Source: Bacillota bacterium (lineage in GTDB: Bacteria > Bacillota > Clostridia > Peptostreptococcales > Anaerovoracaceae). From it: DNA of 26,010 nt. The stretch is from positions 1 through 26,010 of the forward strand of contig JAEDNK010000005.1 of assembly GCA_016302545.1 (NCBI GenBank). The letters are read 5' to 3'. The notes beneath the pieces are model-generated. The model saw only the letters and a program-made list of their open reading frames with translations. It had not been told where the DNA came from and did no database searches. The translations under genes were made by a program, and so were the position numbers. Shown here piece by piece: positions 7,864-14,747 of this stretch. The stretch's first letter is position 1; each line of letters starts with the position of its first letter.

Positions 7864-9149
7864 AGCTTGACAACAAACGAACCATAACCATAGGCTTTGC
7901 ATTTCTGGCAATAAGCGCCTTCTGGCAGACGTATGACAATATCATTCCGCTGATACTGAAATACTTCTTTAACATAGGCGATACCCTATCCGGCGGCATT
8001 ATGGCCATGGATAACATCTTTGCCCTCATCATGCTGCCTATATTCGGCGCATGGTCAGATAAGGTAAACCATAAGCGAGGCAAGAGAACGCCGTTTATAC
8101 TGGTAGGGACTGCCATTGCCGTAGCGGCTATGCTTCTGCTGCCTCTGGCGGCAAACAGCAGGAATCTGGTGATGTTTGTGACAGCACTTTTCGTAACACT
8201 TTTCGCCATGAGTACCTTCAGGTCGCCGGCAGTATCACTTATGCCCGATGTGACTCCTAAGCCGCTCCGTTCAAAGGCTAACGCAATTATAAATCTCATG
8301 GGAGCTATTGGAGTTATCTGTGCTCTCGCCTTGATTATGTTCCTTGTAGGAGAGGGGAAGACTCCGAACTATGAGCCGCTGTTCATTGCGATTGCAGCCA
8401 TAATGGTTATATCCCTTGTAATCATTCTGACAAAGGTTGATGAAAATAAATTTGTGGCCGAGCGAATTGCAAAGGAAAAGGAATGGGGCATCGAGGACGA
8501 AGAAGAAATCACCGACGAAAACGGCAACACAACGCTGCCGAAGCCTGTAAAACGCAGCCTCATATTCCTGCTGCTTTCCGTTGCCTTCTGGTATATGGCA
8601 TACAACGCCGTGACCACAGCATTTTCCAAATACGCCACGGAGATGTGGGGCATGGAGGGAGGCGGCTTTGCCGGAGCCCTTATGATAGCCTCCGTGGGAG
8701 CGCTGCTTTCCTTCATACCTGTTGGTATCATATCCAGCAAGATAGGTCGTAAGAAGGTAATACTTTTCGGCGTACTGTTGCTGGCGGCAAGCTTTTTCTG
8801 CGGATGCCTGTTCAAGACTCCTAATTTCGGAGTCAATATCGTTTTCCTGCTGGTAGGTATGGCGTGGGCTTCTATAAATGTAAATTCCTATCCTATGGTG
8901 GTGGAAATGTGTAAAGGCAGCGATATCGGCAAGTTCACCGGAATGTACTATACATTTTCCATGGCGGCACAGGTGCTTACACCGATTCTGTCAGGTTTTT
9001 TCCTTGAGCATGTGGGCTACTGGACACTGTTCCCGTATGCAACTGTGTTCGCTGTGATTGCTTTCTGCACCATGCTCAATGTAAAGCACGGAGACAGCAA
9101 GCCTGAGCCACCGAAAGGCAAACTTGAGGCATTTGATGTTGAAGATTAG
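7860..9149 (+). CDS. MFS transporter, SLC45/sugar-cation symporter-like
   Basis: This 429-residue membrane protein has about 12 hydrophobic spans in two halves joined by a charged central loop (about residues 180-225, rich in E, D and K). The MFS loop 2-3 motif appears as GAWSDKVNHKRGKRTPF (from residue 63) and a related GIISSKIGRKKVILFG lies in the second half. The start WQTYDNIIPLILKYF resembles GPH/SLC45-type carriers, which move sugars or related polyols, but the substrate is not determinable. Start: ATG overlapping the HAD stop (ATGA), with GGAGG about eight bases upstream. It sits between a phosphatase and a phosphodiesterase, so a glycerol-type or glycerophospho compound is possible. 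Confidence 0.87.
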   Translation: MKLDNKRTITIGFAFLAISAFWQTYDNIIPLILKYFFNIGDTLSGGIMAMDNIFALIMLPIFGAWSDKVNHKRGKRTPFILVGTAIAVAAMLLLPLAANSRNLVMFVTALFVTLFAMSTFRSPAVSLMPDVTPKPLRSKANAIINLMGAIGVICALALIMFLVGEGKTPNYEPLFIAIAAIMVISLVIILTKVDENKFVAERIAKEKEWGIEDEEEITDENGNTTLPKPVKRSLIFLLLSVAFWYMAYNAVTTAFSKYATEMWGMEGGGFAGALMIASVGALLSFIPVGIISSKIGRKKVILFGVLLLAASFFCGCLFKTPNFGVNIVFLLVGMAWASINVNSYPMVVEMCKGSDIGKFTGMYYTFSMAAQVLTPILSGFFLEHVGYWTLFPYATVFAVIAFCTMLNVKHGDSKPEPPKGKLEAFDVED

Positions 9150-9178
9150 ATATCGGATTGAAAAAGGGGGGTCTTGGT

Positions 9179-9958
9179 ATGGAAAAGAAAGAAATGCTTG
9201 AAGAATTACTTACATGGCGCTATGCTCACAGAGGCTTTCATAAAAAGCCAACCGTGCCTGAAAACTCCATGACTGCTTTCAGAAGAGCTGTCGCTGAGGG
9301 GTTCGGCATCGAGCTTGACGTTCATCTTACAACGGATAAGAAACTGGCGGTCATTCACGACTCCAGTCTCCGCAGGACCTGCGGCGCAGACCTGAATATA
9401 GAAGAAATTACTCTTGGGGAGGCGCAGGTGTATTTTCTGGAAAAGAGCGAAGAAGTCATTCCTGCCTTTGAGGACGTTTTAGAGGCAGTTTCGGGCAGGG
9501 TTCCTCTGATTATAGAAATAAAAACTGCCGGAGGTAATCACAAGGAACTTACCGATGCGGTCATGTATGCTCTTGAAGGGTACGATGGGCTTTACTGCAT
9601 AGAATCCTTCGATCCTTCTGTAGTAGGACATCTTCGCAAGAATTATCCGGCTGTGATACGCGGCCAATTGGCAGGATGCCTCAACAAGAATTTTGACAAG
9701 AAAAATGCGGGCAGTTCGGGCAGTGAGCCTACACTCACCGGACTGCAGGATTTCCTGCTTAAAAATCTCTGGGTAAATGCGGTGGGCAGGCCGGATTTCG
9801 TGGCGTACTGCTGCGAGGACAGGGATATGAGGGCCTTTGTAAACTTCAGGGGTGCCAAGTTCCTCTGGACTATCAGGAGCTATGATGATTTGAAGGCTTG
9901 CGAGAAGTCGGGGGCTGCGGGAATCTTTGAGCAGTTCAATCCGAAGGAGTATGAATAA
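9179..9958 (+). CDS. Glycerophosphodiester phosphodiesterase family protein
   Basis: This 259-residue protein of the GDPD TIM-barrel family hydrolyses glycerophosphodiesters to glycerol 3-phosphate and an alcohol. Conserved residues are visible in order: AHRGF (His17, Arg18), ENS (Glu28), GIELDVHLT (Glu45, Asp47), VIHD (His60, Asp61) and IIEIKT (Glu113, Lys115). Two histidines plus three acidic metal ligands make it look active. No signal peptide is seen, so it should be cytoplasmic. The ATG at 9179 is preferred because AAAAAGGGGGG stands seven bases upstream; an in-frame TTG at 9158 would add seven residues out of that ribosome site. The gene is 29 bases after the MFS gene and likely in the same operon. 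Confidence 0.9.
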   Translation: MEKKEMLEELLTWRYAHRGFHKKPTVPENSMTAFRRAVAEGFGIELDVHLTTDKKLAVIHDSSLRRTCGADLNIEEITLGEAQVYFLEKSEEVIPAFEDVLEAVSGRVPLIIEIKTAGGNHKELTDAVMYALEGYDGLYCIESFDPSVVGHLRKNYPAVIRGQLAGCLNKNFDKKNAGSSGSEPTLTGLQDFLLKNLWVNAVGRPDFVAYCCEDRDMRAFVNFRGAKFLWTIRSYDDLKACEKSGAAGIFEQFNPKEYE

Positions 9959-9997
9959 GGGTTATTGAACCCAAAACAAACATCTTGAACATTTATG

Positions 9998-10006
9998 TGT
10001 TATAAT
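9998..10006 (+). promoter_or_regulatory. Candidate extended -10 promoter of ade
   Basis: TGTTATAAT (9998-10006) combines a TGn extension with a perfect TATAAT. No good -35 lies at the normal distance; TTGAAC at 9985-9990 is too close. The leader would be about 25 bases with GAGGTGA (10026-10032) as ribosome site. A small GGGTT/AACCC hairpin (9959-9972) upstream lacks a T-run. Confidence 0.5.
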
Positions 10007-10035
10007 ACTTCTGATAATATGTAACGAGGTGACAT

Positions 10036-11727
10036 ATGAAACTTCTTTTAAAAAATGCACAGATAGTCAACGTATTTACAGACAGACTCGAAACAGCTAA
10101 TGTCCTCATCGACGGTGAAAAAATCATAGGGGTGGGTGAATACAATGACACAGACGCTGACATAGTCAGAGACCTTTCGGGAAAGATAATCTGCCCGGGA
10201 TTCATAGACGGACATATCCACGTAGAAAGCACCATGCTCACACCGCCCGAGCTGGCCAGAGTCTGCCTGCCATGCGGAACCACGGCAATAGTGGCTGACC
10301 CTCATGAAATCGCAAATGTGTGCGGCTTTTCGGGAATCGTATATATGCTGGAGGCCAGCGAGGATTTACCTTTATCGGTATATATCATGCTGCCTTCATG
10401 CGTGCCCTCAACACCTTTTGACGAGACAGGAGCAGTTATGGAGGCGGAAGAACTCCGCGTTTTATATAGCCATCCGAGAGTACTTGGACTGGGAGAAATG
10501 ATGAACTATCCCGGTGTACTGGCAGATGATCCTAAAGTTATGCAGAAAATTTCAGAAGCACATGAGCTGGGAAAGCTGGTGAATGGTCATGCACCTTTGC
10601 TCGGCGGCAGGGGACTAGATAAATATATTGCGGCCGGAATCAGCGATGATCACGAATGCAGCACTATAGACGAAGCTGTGGAGCGCATTTCAAAAGGCCA
10701 GCATGTAATGATTCGTCAGGGAACAGCAGCCAAGAATCTTGAGGCTTTGCTGCCTTTGTTCGATGAGCCTTGGTCCAGAAGATGCATACTGGTGACAGAT
10801 GATCGCCATCCGGCAGACCTCATCAGCGAAGGACATATTGACAATATAATACGAAGTGCGGTGAAAGCGGGAAAATCGCCTTTAACCGCTATCAGAATGG
10901 CGTCACTTCAGACCGCAGAATACTTTGGCTTGAAATCAGTAGGAGCCGTTGCACCGGGATATCGGGCAGATTTGCTTGTGCTGGACGATTTGGAAACTGT
11001 GAAGGTGTGTGATGTGTATTGCGGAGGACGGCTGGCGGTGTCAGAGGGAAAAGTTATCGACTTTAAAAAGCCGGAGATAAGAAGTGACATACGTAAGACT
11101 GTACGTAACTCCTTCTATCTTGATGAGCTCTCGCCGGCAGACTTTTATATTGAATCTGAAGGAAGCAGATGCAGATTAATAAAAATCACACCCGGACAGC
11201 TGCTCACAGATGAATGGATTGCAGAAATTGATTTTAATCGGGCTAACGGAATAGACATCAAAAGAGATATTCTGAAGCTGGCAGTAATAGAGCGACATCT
11301 CAACACAGGACATAAAGGTATCGGTTTTATATCGGGAATCGGGATGAAAAAAGGAGCCATAGCATCTTCAGTGTCCCATGATGCTCATAATCTCATAGTC
11401 ATTGGAACCAATGATGAGGACATGGCAGCTGCTGCCAACCGCATACGTGCCATGGGAGGCGGAAATGTTGTGGTATCTGAAGGCAAGATAATTGCTGAAA
11501 TGCCTCTGCCGGAAGCCGGGCTTATGAGTGATCTTTCGGCGGCAGAGATTGCTGCTCAGAATGAAGAGGTGCGCATGGCAGTACATAAACTGGGTGCTTC
11601 CGCGGAGATTGAACCGTTTATGAATATGGCTTTTCTAAGTCTCCCGGTTATACCGTCGCTGAAGATGACCACGCTGGGGCTGGTAGATGTGAACAGACAG
11701 AGACTTGTCTCGCTGTTTGAAAAATAA
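10036..11727 (+). CDS. ade: Adenine deaminase
   Basis: This 563-residue enzyme converts adenine to hypoxanthine plus ammonia in purine salvage. It is the bacterial AdeC type (amidohydrolase superfamily), with a short N-terminal beta domain (LLKNAQIVNVFTDRL, VLIDGEKIIGVG), metal motif GFIDGHIHVEST (His60, His62), then TTAIVADPHEIANV (Asp88, His90, Glu91), NGHAP and ISDDHECST further on, and VTDDRHPADL for the C-terminal metal-site aspartates. A C-terminal domain from about residue 400 (FNRANGIDIKRDILKLAVIERH) is specific to adenine deaminases. Length matches the family. It is transcribed alone from its own promoter and ends at a strong terminator. No purine riboswitch fits in the 77-base upstream gap. 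Confidence 0.95.
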   Translation: MKLLLKNAQIVNVFTDRLETANVLIDGEKIIGVGEYNDTDADIVRDLSGKIICPGFIDGHIHVESTMLTPPELARVCLPCGTTAIVADPHEIANVCGFSGIVYMLEASEDLPLSVYIMLPSCVPSTPFDETGAVMEAEELRVLYSHPRVLGLGEMMNYPGVLADDPKVMQKISEAHELGKLVNGHAPLLGGRGLDKYIAAGISDDHECSTIDEAVERISKGQHVMIRQGTAAKNLEALLPLFDEPWSRRCILVTDDRHPADLISEGHIDNIIRSAVKAGKSPLTAIRMASLQTAEYFGLKSVGAVAPGYRADLLVLDDLETVKVCDVYCGGRLAVSEGKVIDFKKPEIRSDIRKTVRNSFYLDELSPADFYIESEGSRCRLIKITPGQLLTDEWIAEIDFNRANGIDIKRDILKLAVIERHLNTGHKGIGFISGIGMKKGAIASSVSHDAHNLIVIGTNDEDMAAAANRIRAMGGGNVVVSEGKIIAEMPLPEAGLMSDLSAAEIAAQNEEVRMAVHKLGASAEIEPFMNMAFLSLPVIPSLKMTTLGLVDVNRQRLVSLFEK

Positions 11728-11738
11728 ATATAAAACTG

Positions 11739-11788
11739 AAAAAGCTGTGCACCGGGTATAATTATCACAATCCGGTCCACAGCTTTTT
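11739..11788. terminator. Bidirectional terminator between convergent ade and maf
   Basis: AAAAAGCTGTG (11739-11749) pairs with CACAGCTTTTT (11778-11788). Inside, ACCGG (11751-11755) pairs with CCGGT (11772-11776) after one mismatch. Flanking A and T runs let it work on both strands, as expected between convergent genes. Confidence 0.88.
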
Positions 11789-11798
11789 GCGTTTTTTG

Positions 11799-12437
11799 CT
11801 ATTTTTCCTCCATCTTTAAAATTTCTTTTTCAATTCTTTCCCACGGAAACCCGATGACATTTTCATAGCTTCCTTCGATGTGGTCGATGTGTTTTGCAAA
11901 ATATCCCTGAATGGCATACGCGCCTGCTTTGTCATATGCTTCATCGGTATCAAGGTAAGCCTCAAGCTCACTGTCCGGGTAATCTTTAAAGTACACCTTA
12001 GTGACCTCAGCAAAAACTCGGGTCAGTTGACGGCCGTAAGAGAGCAAAGCAACGCCGGTGACCACATAATGAAAGTCATTTCTCAGCTTGTCCAGCATGC
12101 GGTACGCATCATCTCTGTCAGCGGGTTTTCCCATGATTTCGCCATCCTTGTATACGATGGTATCGGCGGCAATAATGATGCTGCCTTCCTCGGGTTTTTC
12201 CGTACAGTCCGGCAGAGAAGACAGCTGCTGGGCTACATCCTGAGCTTTTTTAAGTGCAAGAAACATGACGGTTTCGCACATGCCGTGAACCTTGGGAAGG
12301 TTTTCCTCAATATCAGCAGGCATTATCAGAGGCTCAATGCCACACGCGCGCATCATTTCAATGCGGCGAGGTGAGCCGGATGCCAAGATTATTTTTTTGT
12401 CTTTCAGGCAGGCAGAGCTGCCGGAGGTTTCAAACAT
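11799..12437 (-). CDS. maf: Maf-family nucleoside triphosphate pyrophosphatase
   Basis: This 212-residue protein of the Maf/HAM1 family hydrolyses non-canonical or pyrimidine nucleoside triphosphates to monophosphates (house-cleaning; Maf is also linked to septum inhibition in Bacillus). Key motifs: ILASGSPRR (about 17-25) for phosphate binding, ALKKA (Lys63/64), AADTIV (Asp92), and IMGKPAD (101-107). The order and spacing fit YhdE-type dTTP/UTP pyrophosphatases, but the exact substrate is not proven here. The start is placed at the ATG at 12437 because GGAG lies seven bases upstream; an upstream in-frame TTG at 12464 has no ribosome site. It is the only clear minus-strand gene and is divergent from spoVAC. 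Confidence 0.92.
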   Translation of the reverse strand: MFETSGSSACLKDKKIILASGSPRRIEMMRACGIEPLIMPADIEENLPKVHGMCETVMFLALKKAQDVAQQLSSLPDCTEKPEEGSIIIAADTIVYKDGEIMGKPADRDDAYRMLDKLRNDFHYVVTGVALLSYGRQLTRVFAEVTKVYFKDYPDSELEAYLDTDEAYDKAGAYAIQGYFAKHIDHIEGSYENVIGFPWERIEKEILKMEEK

Positions 12438-12480
12438 ATCATTTCTCCATTTTTTCGTTTTCAAATTTTTTATGATAAAT

Positions 12481-12509
12481 ATTATGACATATTTTTGCCT
12501 GAATGGAAA
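12481..12509 (-). promoter_or_regulatory. Candidate sigma-A promoter of maf
   Basis: On the minus strand, TTTCCA (12509-12504) and CATAAT (12486-12481) are 17 bases apart, with a TGT extension before the -10. The leader to the start codon is about 40 bases. It lies in the gap shared with spoVAC. Confidence 0.5.
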
Positions 12510-12560
12510 GAATAAAAACTATGGAAGAAAAGATTTTTACCGAGGCAGGAGGTTTTTAAA

Positions 12561-13052
12561 ATGGTGCTGCAGATAAGCGAGGAAAAGAATAAGGAAAAGG
12601 AAAAGCAGAAGAAGGAAATAGGAAAGGCATACGGCAAATACGCAAAGCAGTTTACGCCCAGACCGAAGTATTTTTCAAACTGTGTGAAGGCTTTTATAGT
12701 GGGTGGACTCATCTGCATGGCAGCACTTGCCGTCCAGAATCGTCTGCAGGCTATGGGCCTTTCGCAGAAAGATGCGGGTGCATTTGTTACTATAGGGCTG
12801 GTGGCTCTTGCTCAGCTTCTCACAGGACTGGGAGTTTTCGATGTAATCGCCAAACAAGCAGGAGCCGGGGTTATCGTACCGATTACGGGATTTGCCAACT
12901 CCATGGTTGCACCGGCTATCGAGTATAAGAAGGAAGGGCCTGTACTGGGAACAGGAGCCAAGCTGTTCAGCGTAGCGGGACCGGTTCTGGTGTGCGGCAT
13001 CAGTGCAGCGACAGTGGTGGGCATAATATACTGGTTCATAGAAAAAATTTAA
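12561..13052 (+). CDS. spoVAC: Stage V sporulation protein AC
   Basis: This 163-residue membrane protein is part of the SpoVA channel that moves Ca-dipicolinate into the forespore and releases it at germination; in Bacillus, SpoVAC is reported as mechanosensitive. After a charged N-terminus (EEKNKEKEKQKKEIGKAY), the YAKQFTPRPKYFSNCVKAF segment and GLGVFDVIAKQAGAGVIVPI are highly characteristic, as is ITGFANSMVAPAIEYKKEG. About four hydrophobic spans are visible. Start: ATG with AGGAGG at 12547-12552. spoVAD and spoVAE follow in the three-gene arrangement usual in Clostridia. In Bacillus the operon is forespore sigma-G dependent; I could not find a convincing sigma-G promoter. A GGAAAGAAT at 12505-12513 resembles a sigma-F -10, but its -35 spacing is poor. 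Confidence 0.95.
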   Translation: MVLQISEEKNKEKEKQKKEIGKAYGKYAKQFTPRPKYFSNCVKAFIVGGLICMAALAVQNRLQAMGLSQKDAGAFVTIGLVALAQLLTGLGVFDVIAKQAGAGVIVPITGFANSMVAPAIEYKKEGPVLGTGAKLFSVAGPVLVCGISAATVVGIIYWFIEKI

Positions 13053-13077
13053 AGAGGTTACAGACGGGGGATAAGAA

Positions 13078-14118
13078 ATGGCAAACAGAAAAATCGGTGC
13101 ACAGACAGTGCGTTTGGAAAACAGACCATATATAATCGGAAGGGGTAACATAGGAGGGAAAAAGGAGTCGGAAGGTCCTCTGGCGGACTCCTTCGATCAG
13201 CTTCTGGATGACGACATGTTTGGTGAAAAGTCATGGGAAAAGGCTGAGTGCAAGATGCTGGAAGCAGCCATGGAAAAGGCAATGAATCGCGCCCAGCTAA
13301 AAAAAGAAGATATAGACATTATGCTCTGCGGAGACCTTATAAATCAGATTATGACCTCATCTTTTGCGGCTCGCGATCTGCACATTCCGTTTCTGGGACT
13401 TTATGGGGCCTGCTCGACTATGACCGAGTCTCTTGTAATAGGTTCAATGCTTGTGGACGGAGGCTTTGCACGCAGCATACTGGCAGGGGCTTCAAGCCAT
13501 TTCTGTACAGCCGAAAGGCAGTTCAGAATGCCTGTTGAACACGGAAACCAGCGCCCGACTTCGGCTCAGTGGACCGCTACAGCGGCAGGTGCTGTGGTAG
13601 TTTCCCAGTGGCCTCACGGCATAGCAAAGGGAATGACAGTGGTCAGAATTGCAGAGGCAACCATAGGAAAGGTCATAGATGCAGGTATACGGGATGCCAA
13701 TCAGATGGGAGCGGCCATGGCCCCTGCTGCTGTGGACACCCTGCTAAACCACCTTCAGGATACGGGTCGGGACATTGATTATTACGATCTGGTGGTGACA
13801 GGTGACTTGGGATATATAGGAAAGGAAATAATGGCGGACCTTCTGGCTGATGCCGGACTGGACAAAAAGAAGATTTTTTCTCATTACGATGACTGCGGAA
13901 CCATGCTTTACAGCAAGGACCAGGATGTTCACGGAGGCGGAAGCGGCTGCGGATGCTCTGCGTCGGTGTTTGCAGGAAGGCTGCTTAAGGATATGGAAAG
14001 AGGAAAATACAAACGGCTTCTTCTCATGTCAACAGGGGCACTGCTCTCTACCATATCTCCTTTGCAGGGTGAAAGTATACCGGGCATCGCTCATGCCGTA
14101 TCATTGGAGGTGGAATAG
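13078..14118 (+). CDS. spoVAD: Stage V sporulation protein AD
   Basis: This 346-residue thiolase-fold protein binds dipicolinic acid directly and is the soluble part of the SpoVA apparatus at the spore inner membrane. Recognisable stretches are the DIDIMLCGDLINQI strand, the loop LGLYGACSTMTESL where the thiolase-type cysteine lies, GGFARSILAGASSHFCTAERQFR, and HGGGSGCGCSASVF near the end. Length is normal for SpoVAD. The start ATG is preceded by a run of five G (13066-13070). It lies 25 bases after spoVAC and abuts spoVAE with no gap. No germinant-receptor genes are in the window. Confidence 0.95.
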   Translation: MANRKIGAQTVRLENRPYIIGRGNIGGKKESEGPLADSFDQLLDDDMFGEKSWEKAECKMLEAAMEKAMNRAQLKKEDIDIMLCGDLINQIMTSSFAARDLHIPFLGLYGACSTMTESLVIGSMLVDGGFARSILAGASSHFCTAERQFRMPVEHGNQRPTSAQWTATAAGAVVVSQWPHGIAKGMTVVRIAEATIGKVIDAGIRDANQMGAAMAPAAVDTLLNHLQDTGRDIDYYDLVVTGDLGYIGKEIMADLLADAGLDKKKIFSHYDDCGTMLYSKDQDVHGGGSGCGCSASVFAGRLLKDMERGKYKRLLLMSTGALLSTISPLQGESIPGIAHAVSLEVE

Positions 14119-14475
14119 ATGGAATATTTGTGGGCATTTGTAATAGGCGGAATCTGGTGCGTCGTCGGGCAGCTGTTATTGGACGGCACTAAATTAACTG
14201 CACCGAGAATTCTGGTAATCTTCGTGGTGACAGGGGTGGTGCTCCAGGCTCTCAACCTTTACCAGCCGATAGTGGATTTAGCGGGAAATGGAGCTACGGT
14301 GCCACTGCCGGGCTTTGGCTACAATCTGGCAAAGGGTGCAATGGAAGGGGCTCAGAAGGGATTCCTTGAGGCGATTATGGGACCTGTTAAGGCAACTGCA
14401 GCAGGTGTAGCCGTGGCAATTACCTTCGGCTACATCGTATCGCTGGTTTTCTCGCCAAAATCGCCGAAGAGGTAG
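14119..14475 (+). CDS. spoVAE: Stage V sporulation protein AE
   Basis: This 118-residue membrane protein corresponds to the SpoVAEb type of the dipicolinate channel. The N-terminus YLWAFVIGGIWCVVGQLLLD, the central LPGFGYNLAKGAMEG and the final span GVAVAITFGYIVSLVF match the family, and about three to four hydrophobic spans are visible. The ATG follows the spoVAD stop directly, with GGAGGTGG just upstream inside spoVAD, so translation is probably coupled. No hairpin terminator is visible right after the stop; the strong promoter of the next small gene begins 8 bases later. spoVAA, spoVAB and spoVAF of Bacillus are absent, as in many Clostridia. Confidence 0.94.
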   Translation: MEYLWAFVIGGIWCVVGQLLLDGTKLTAPRILVIFVVTGVVLQALNLYQPIVDLAGNGATVPLPGFGYNLAKGAMEGAQKGFLEAIMGPVKATAAGVAVAITFGYIVSLVFSPKSPKR

Positions 14476-14482
14476 TTTACAG

Positions 14483-14512
14483 TTGACAAACAAGGGATGC
14501 TCGTGGTAAAAT
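14483..14512 (+). promoter_or_regulatory. Strong sigma-A promoter of the 35-residue peptide gene, with a palindrome over the -10
   Basis: A perfect TTGACA (14483-14488) and TAAAAT (14507-14512) are separated by 18 bases, with TGG as an extended -10. A perfect 12-bp palindrome, GTAAAATTTTAC (14506-14517), covers the -10 and reaches toward the expected transcription start, which is where a repressor would bind. The operator idea is inference. Confidence 0.8.
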
Positions 14513-14545
14513 TTTACAAAACAAGTGGAATTTTGGAGGATTGCA

Positions 14546-14653
14546 ATGGAAAGACTTATAATTTACGGGCTTGTGATTATAAACATAATAGTGGGCTTCA
14601 TAATCTACTACCGCAAGCCCTCGCCCTTCGGTAAAAAGACATACGATAAATGA
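14546..14653 (+). CDS. Small single-span membrane peptide (35 residues), unrecognised
   Basis: An ATG at 14546 with a good GGAGG (14535-14539, six bases away) opens a 35-codon frame ending in TGA at 14651-14653. The peptide begins MERLIIYGLVIINIIVGF and continues IIYYRK, giving one hydrophobic span at about residues 4-22. A basic, proline-containing tail (RKPSPFGKKTYDK) follows and would be predicted cytoplasmic. I do not recognise it; SpoVM and CmpA of Bacillus have similar size but different sequence. It has its own strong promoter and terminator, so the unit is complete and monocistronic. The combination of promoter, ribosome site, hydrophobic composition and terminator argues against chance. 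Function is unknown; a small regulatory subunit of a membrane complex or a toxin-like peptide are possibilities. Confidence 0.75.
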   Translation: MERLIIYGLVIINIIVGFIIYYRKPSPFGKKTYDK

Positions 14654-14655
14654 GA

Positions 14656-14690
14656 AAAGACGCTTCAAATTAAGGCGTCTTTATTGATTT
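14656..14690 (+). terminator. Rho-independent terminator of the small peptide gene
   Basis: AAAGACGC (14656-14663) pairs with GCGTCTTT (14675-14682), followed by a T-rich stretch (ATTGATTTTTT). It starts 2 bases after the stop of the small gene. Confidence 0.85.
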
Positions 14691-14691
14691 T

Positions 14692-14720
14692 TTGATTCAT
14701 ATATGGTAAATTATTATGAT
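14692..14720 (+). promoter_or_regulatory. Sigma-A promoter of the wall-polymer locus
   Basis: TTGATT (14692-14697) and TATGAT (14715-14720) are 17 bases apart, beginning in the T-tail of the preceding terminator. A GTGAGGGA ribosome site (14738-14745) sits close to the ATG at 14748. No further terminator is obvious until beyond 22881, so this promoter may serve seven genes or more. Confidence 0.65.
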
Positions 14721-14747
14721 AGGATTACTGTGTGTATGTGAGGGACT

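Noticed and set aside
7634..8299. Minus-strand frame of 221 codons opposite the HAD and MFS genes
   Set aside because: It runs across the junction of two well-supported genes, has no recognisable product and no convincing ribosome site.
9965..10006. TTGAAC boxes as -35 elements for ade
   Set aside because: The two TTGAAC copies are about 30 and 10 bases from TATAAT, both outside the usable spacing. The extended -10 is the better explanation.
11880..12374. Plus-strand frame of 164 codons inside maf
   Set aside because: It is antisense to maf, whose motifs are intact, and its translation resembles no family.
12438..12464. Upstream TTG start for maf
   Set aside because: No Shine-Dalgarno precedes it, whereas the ATG at 12437 has GGAG seven bases upstream.
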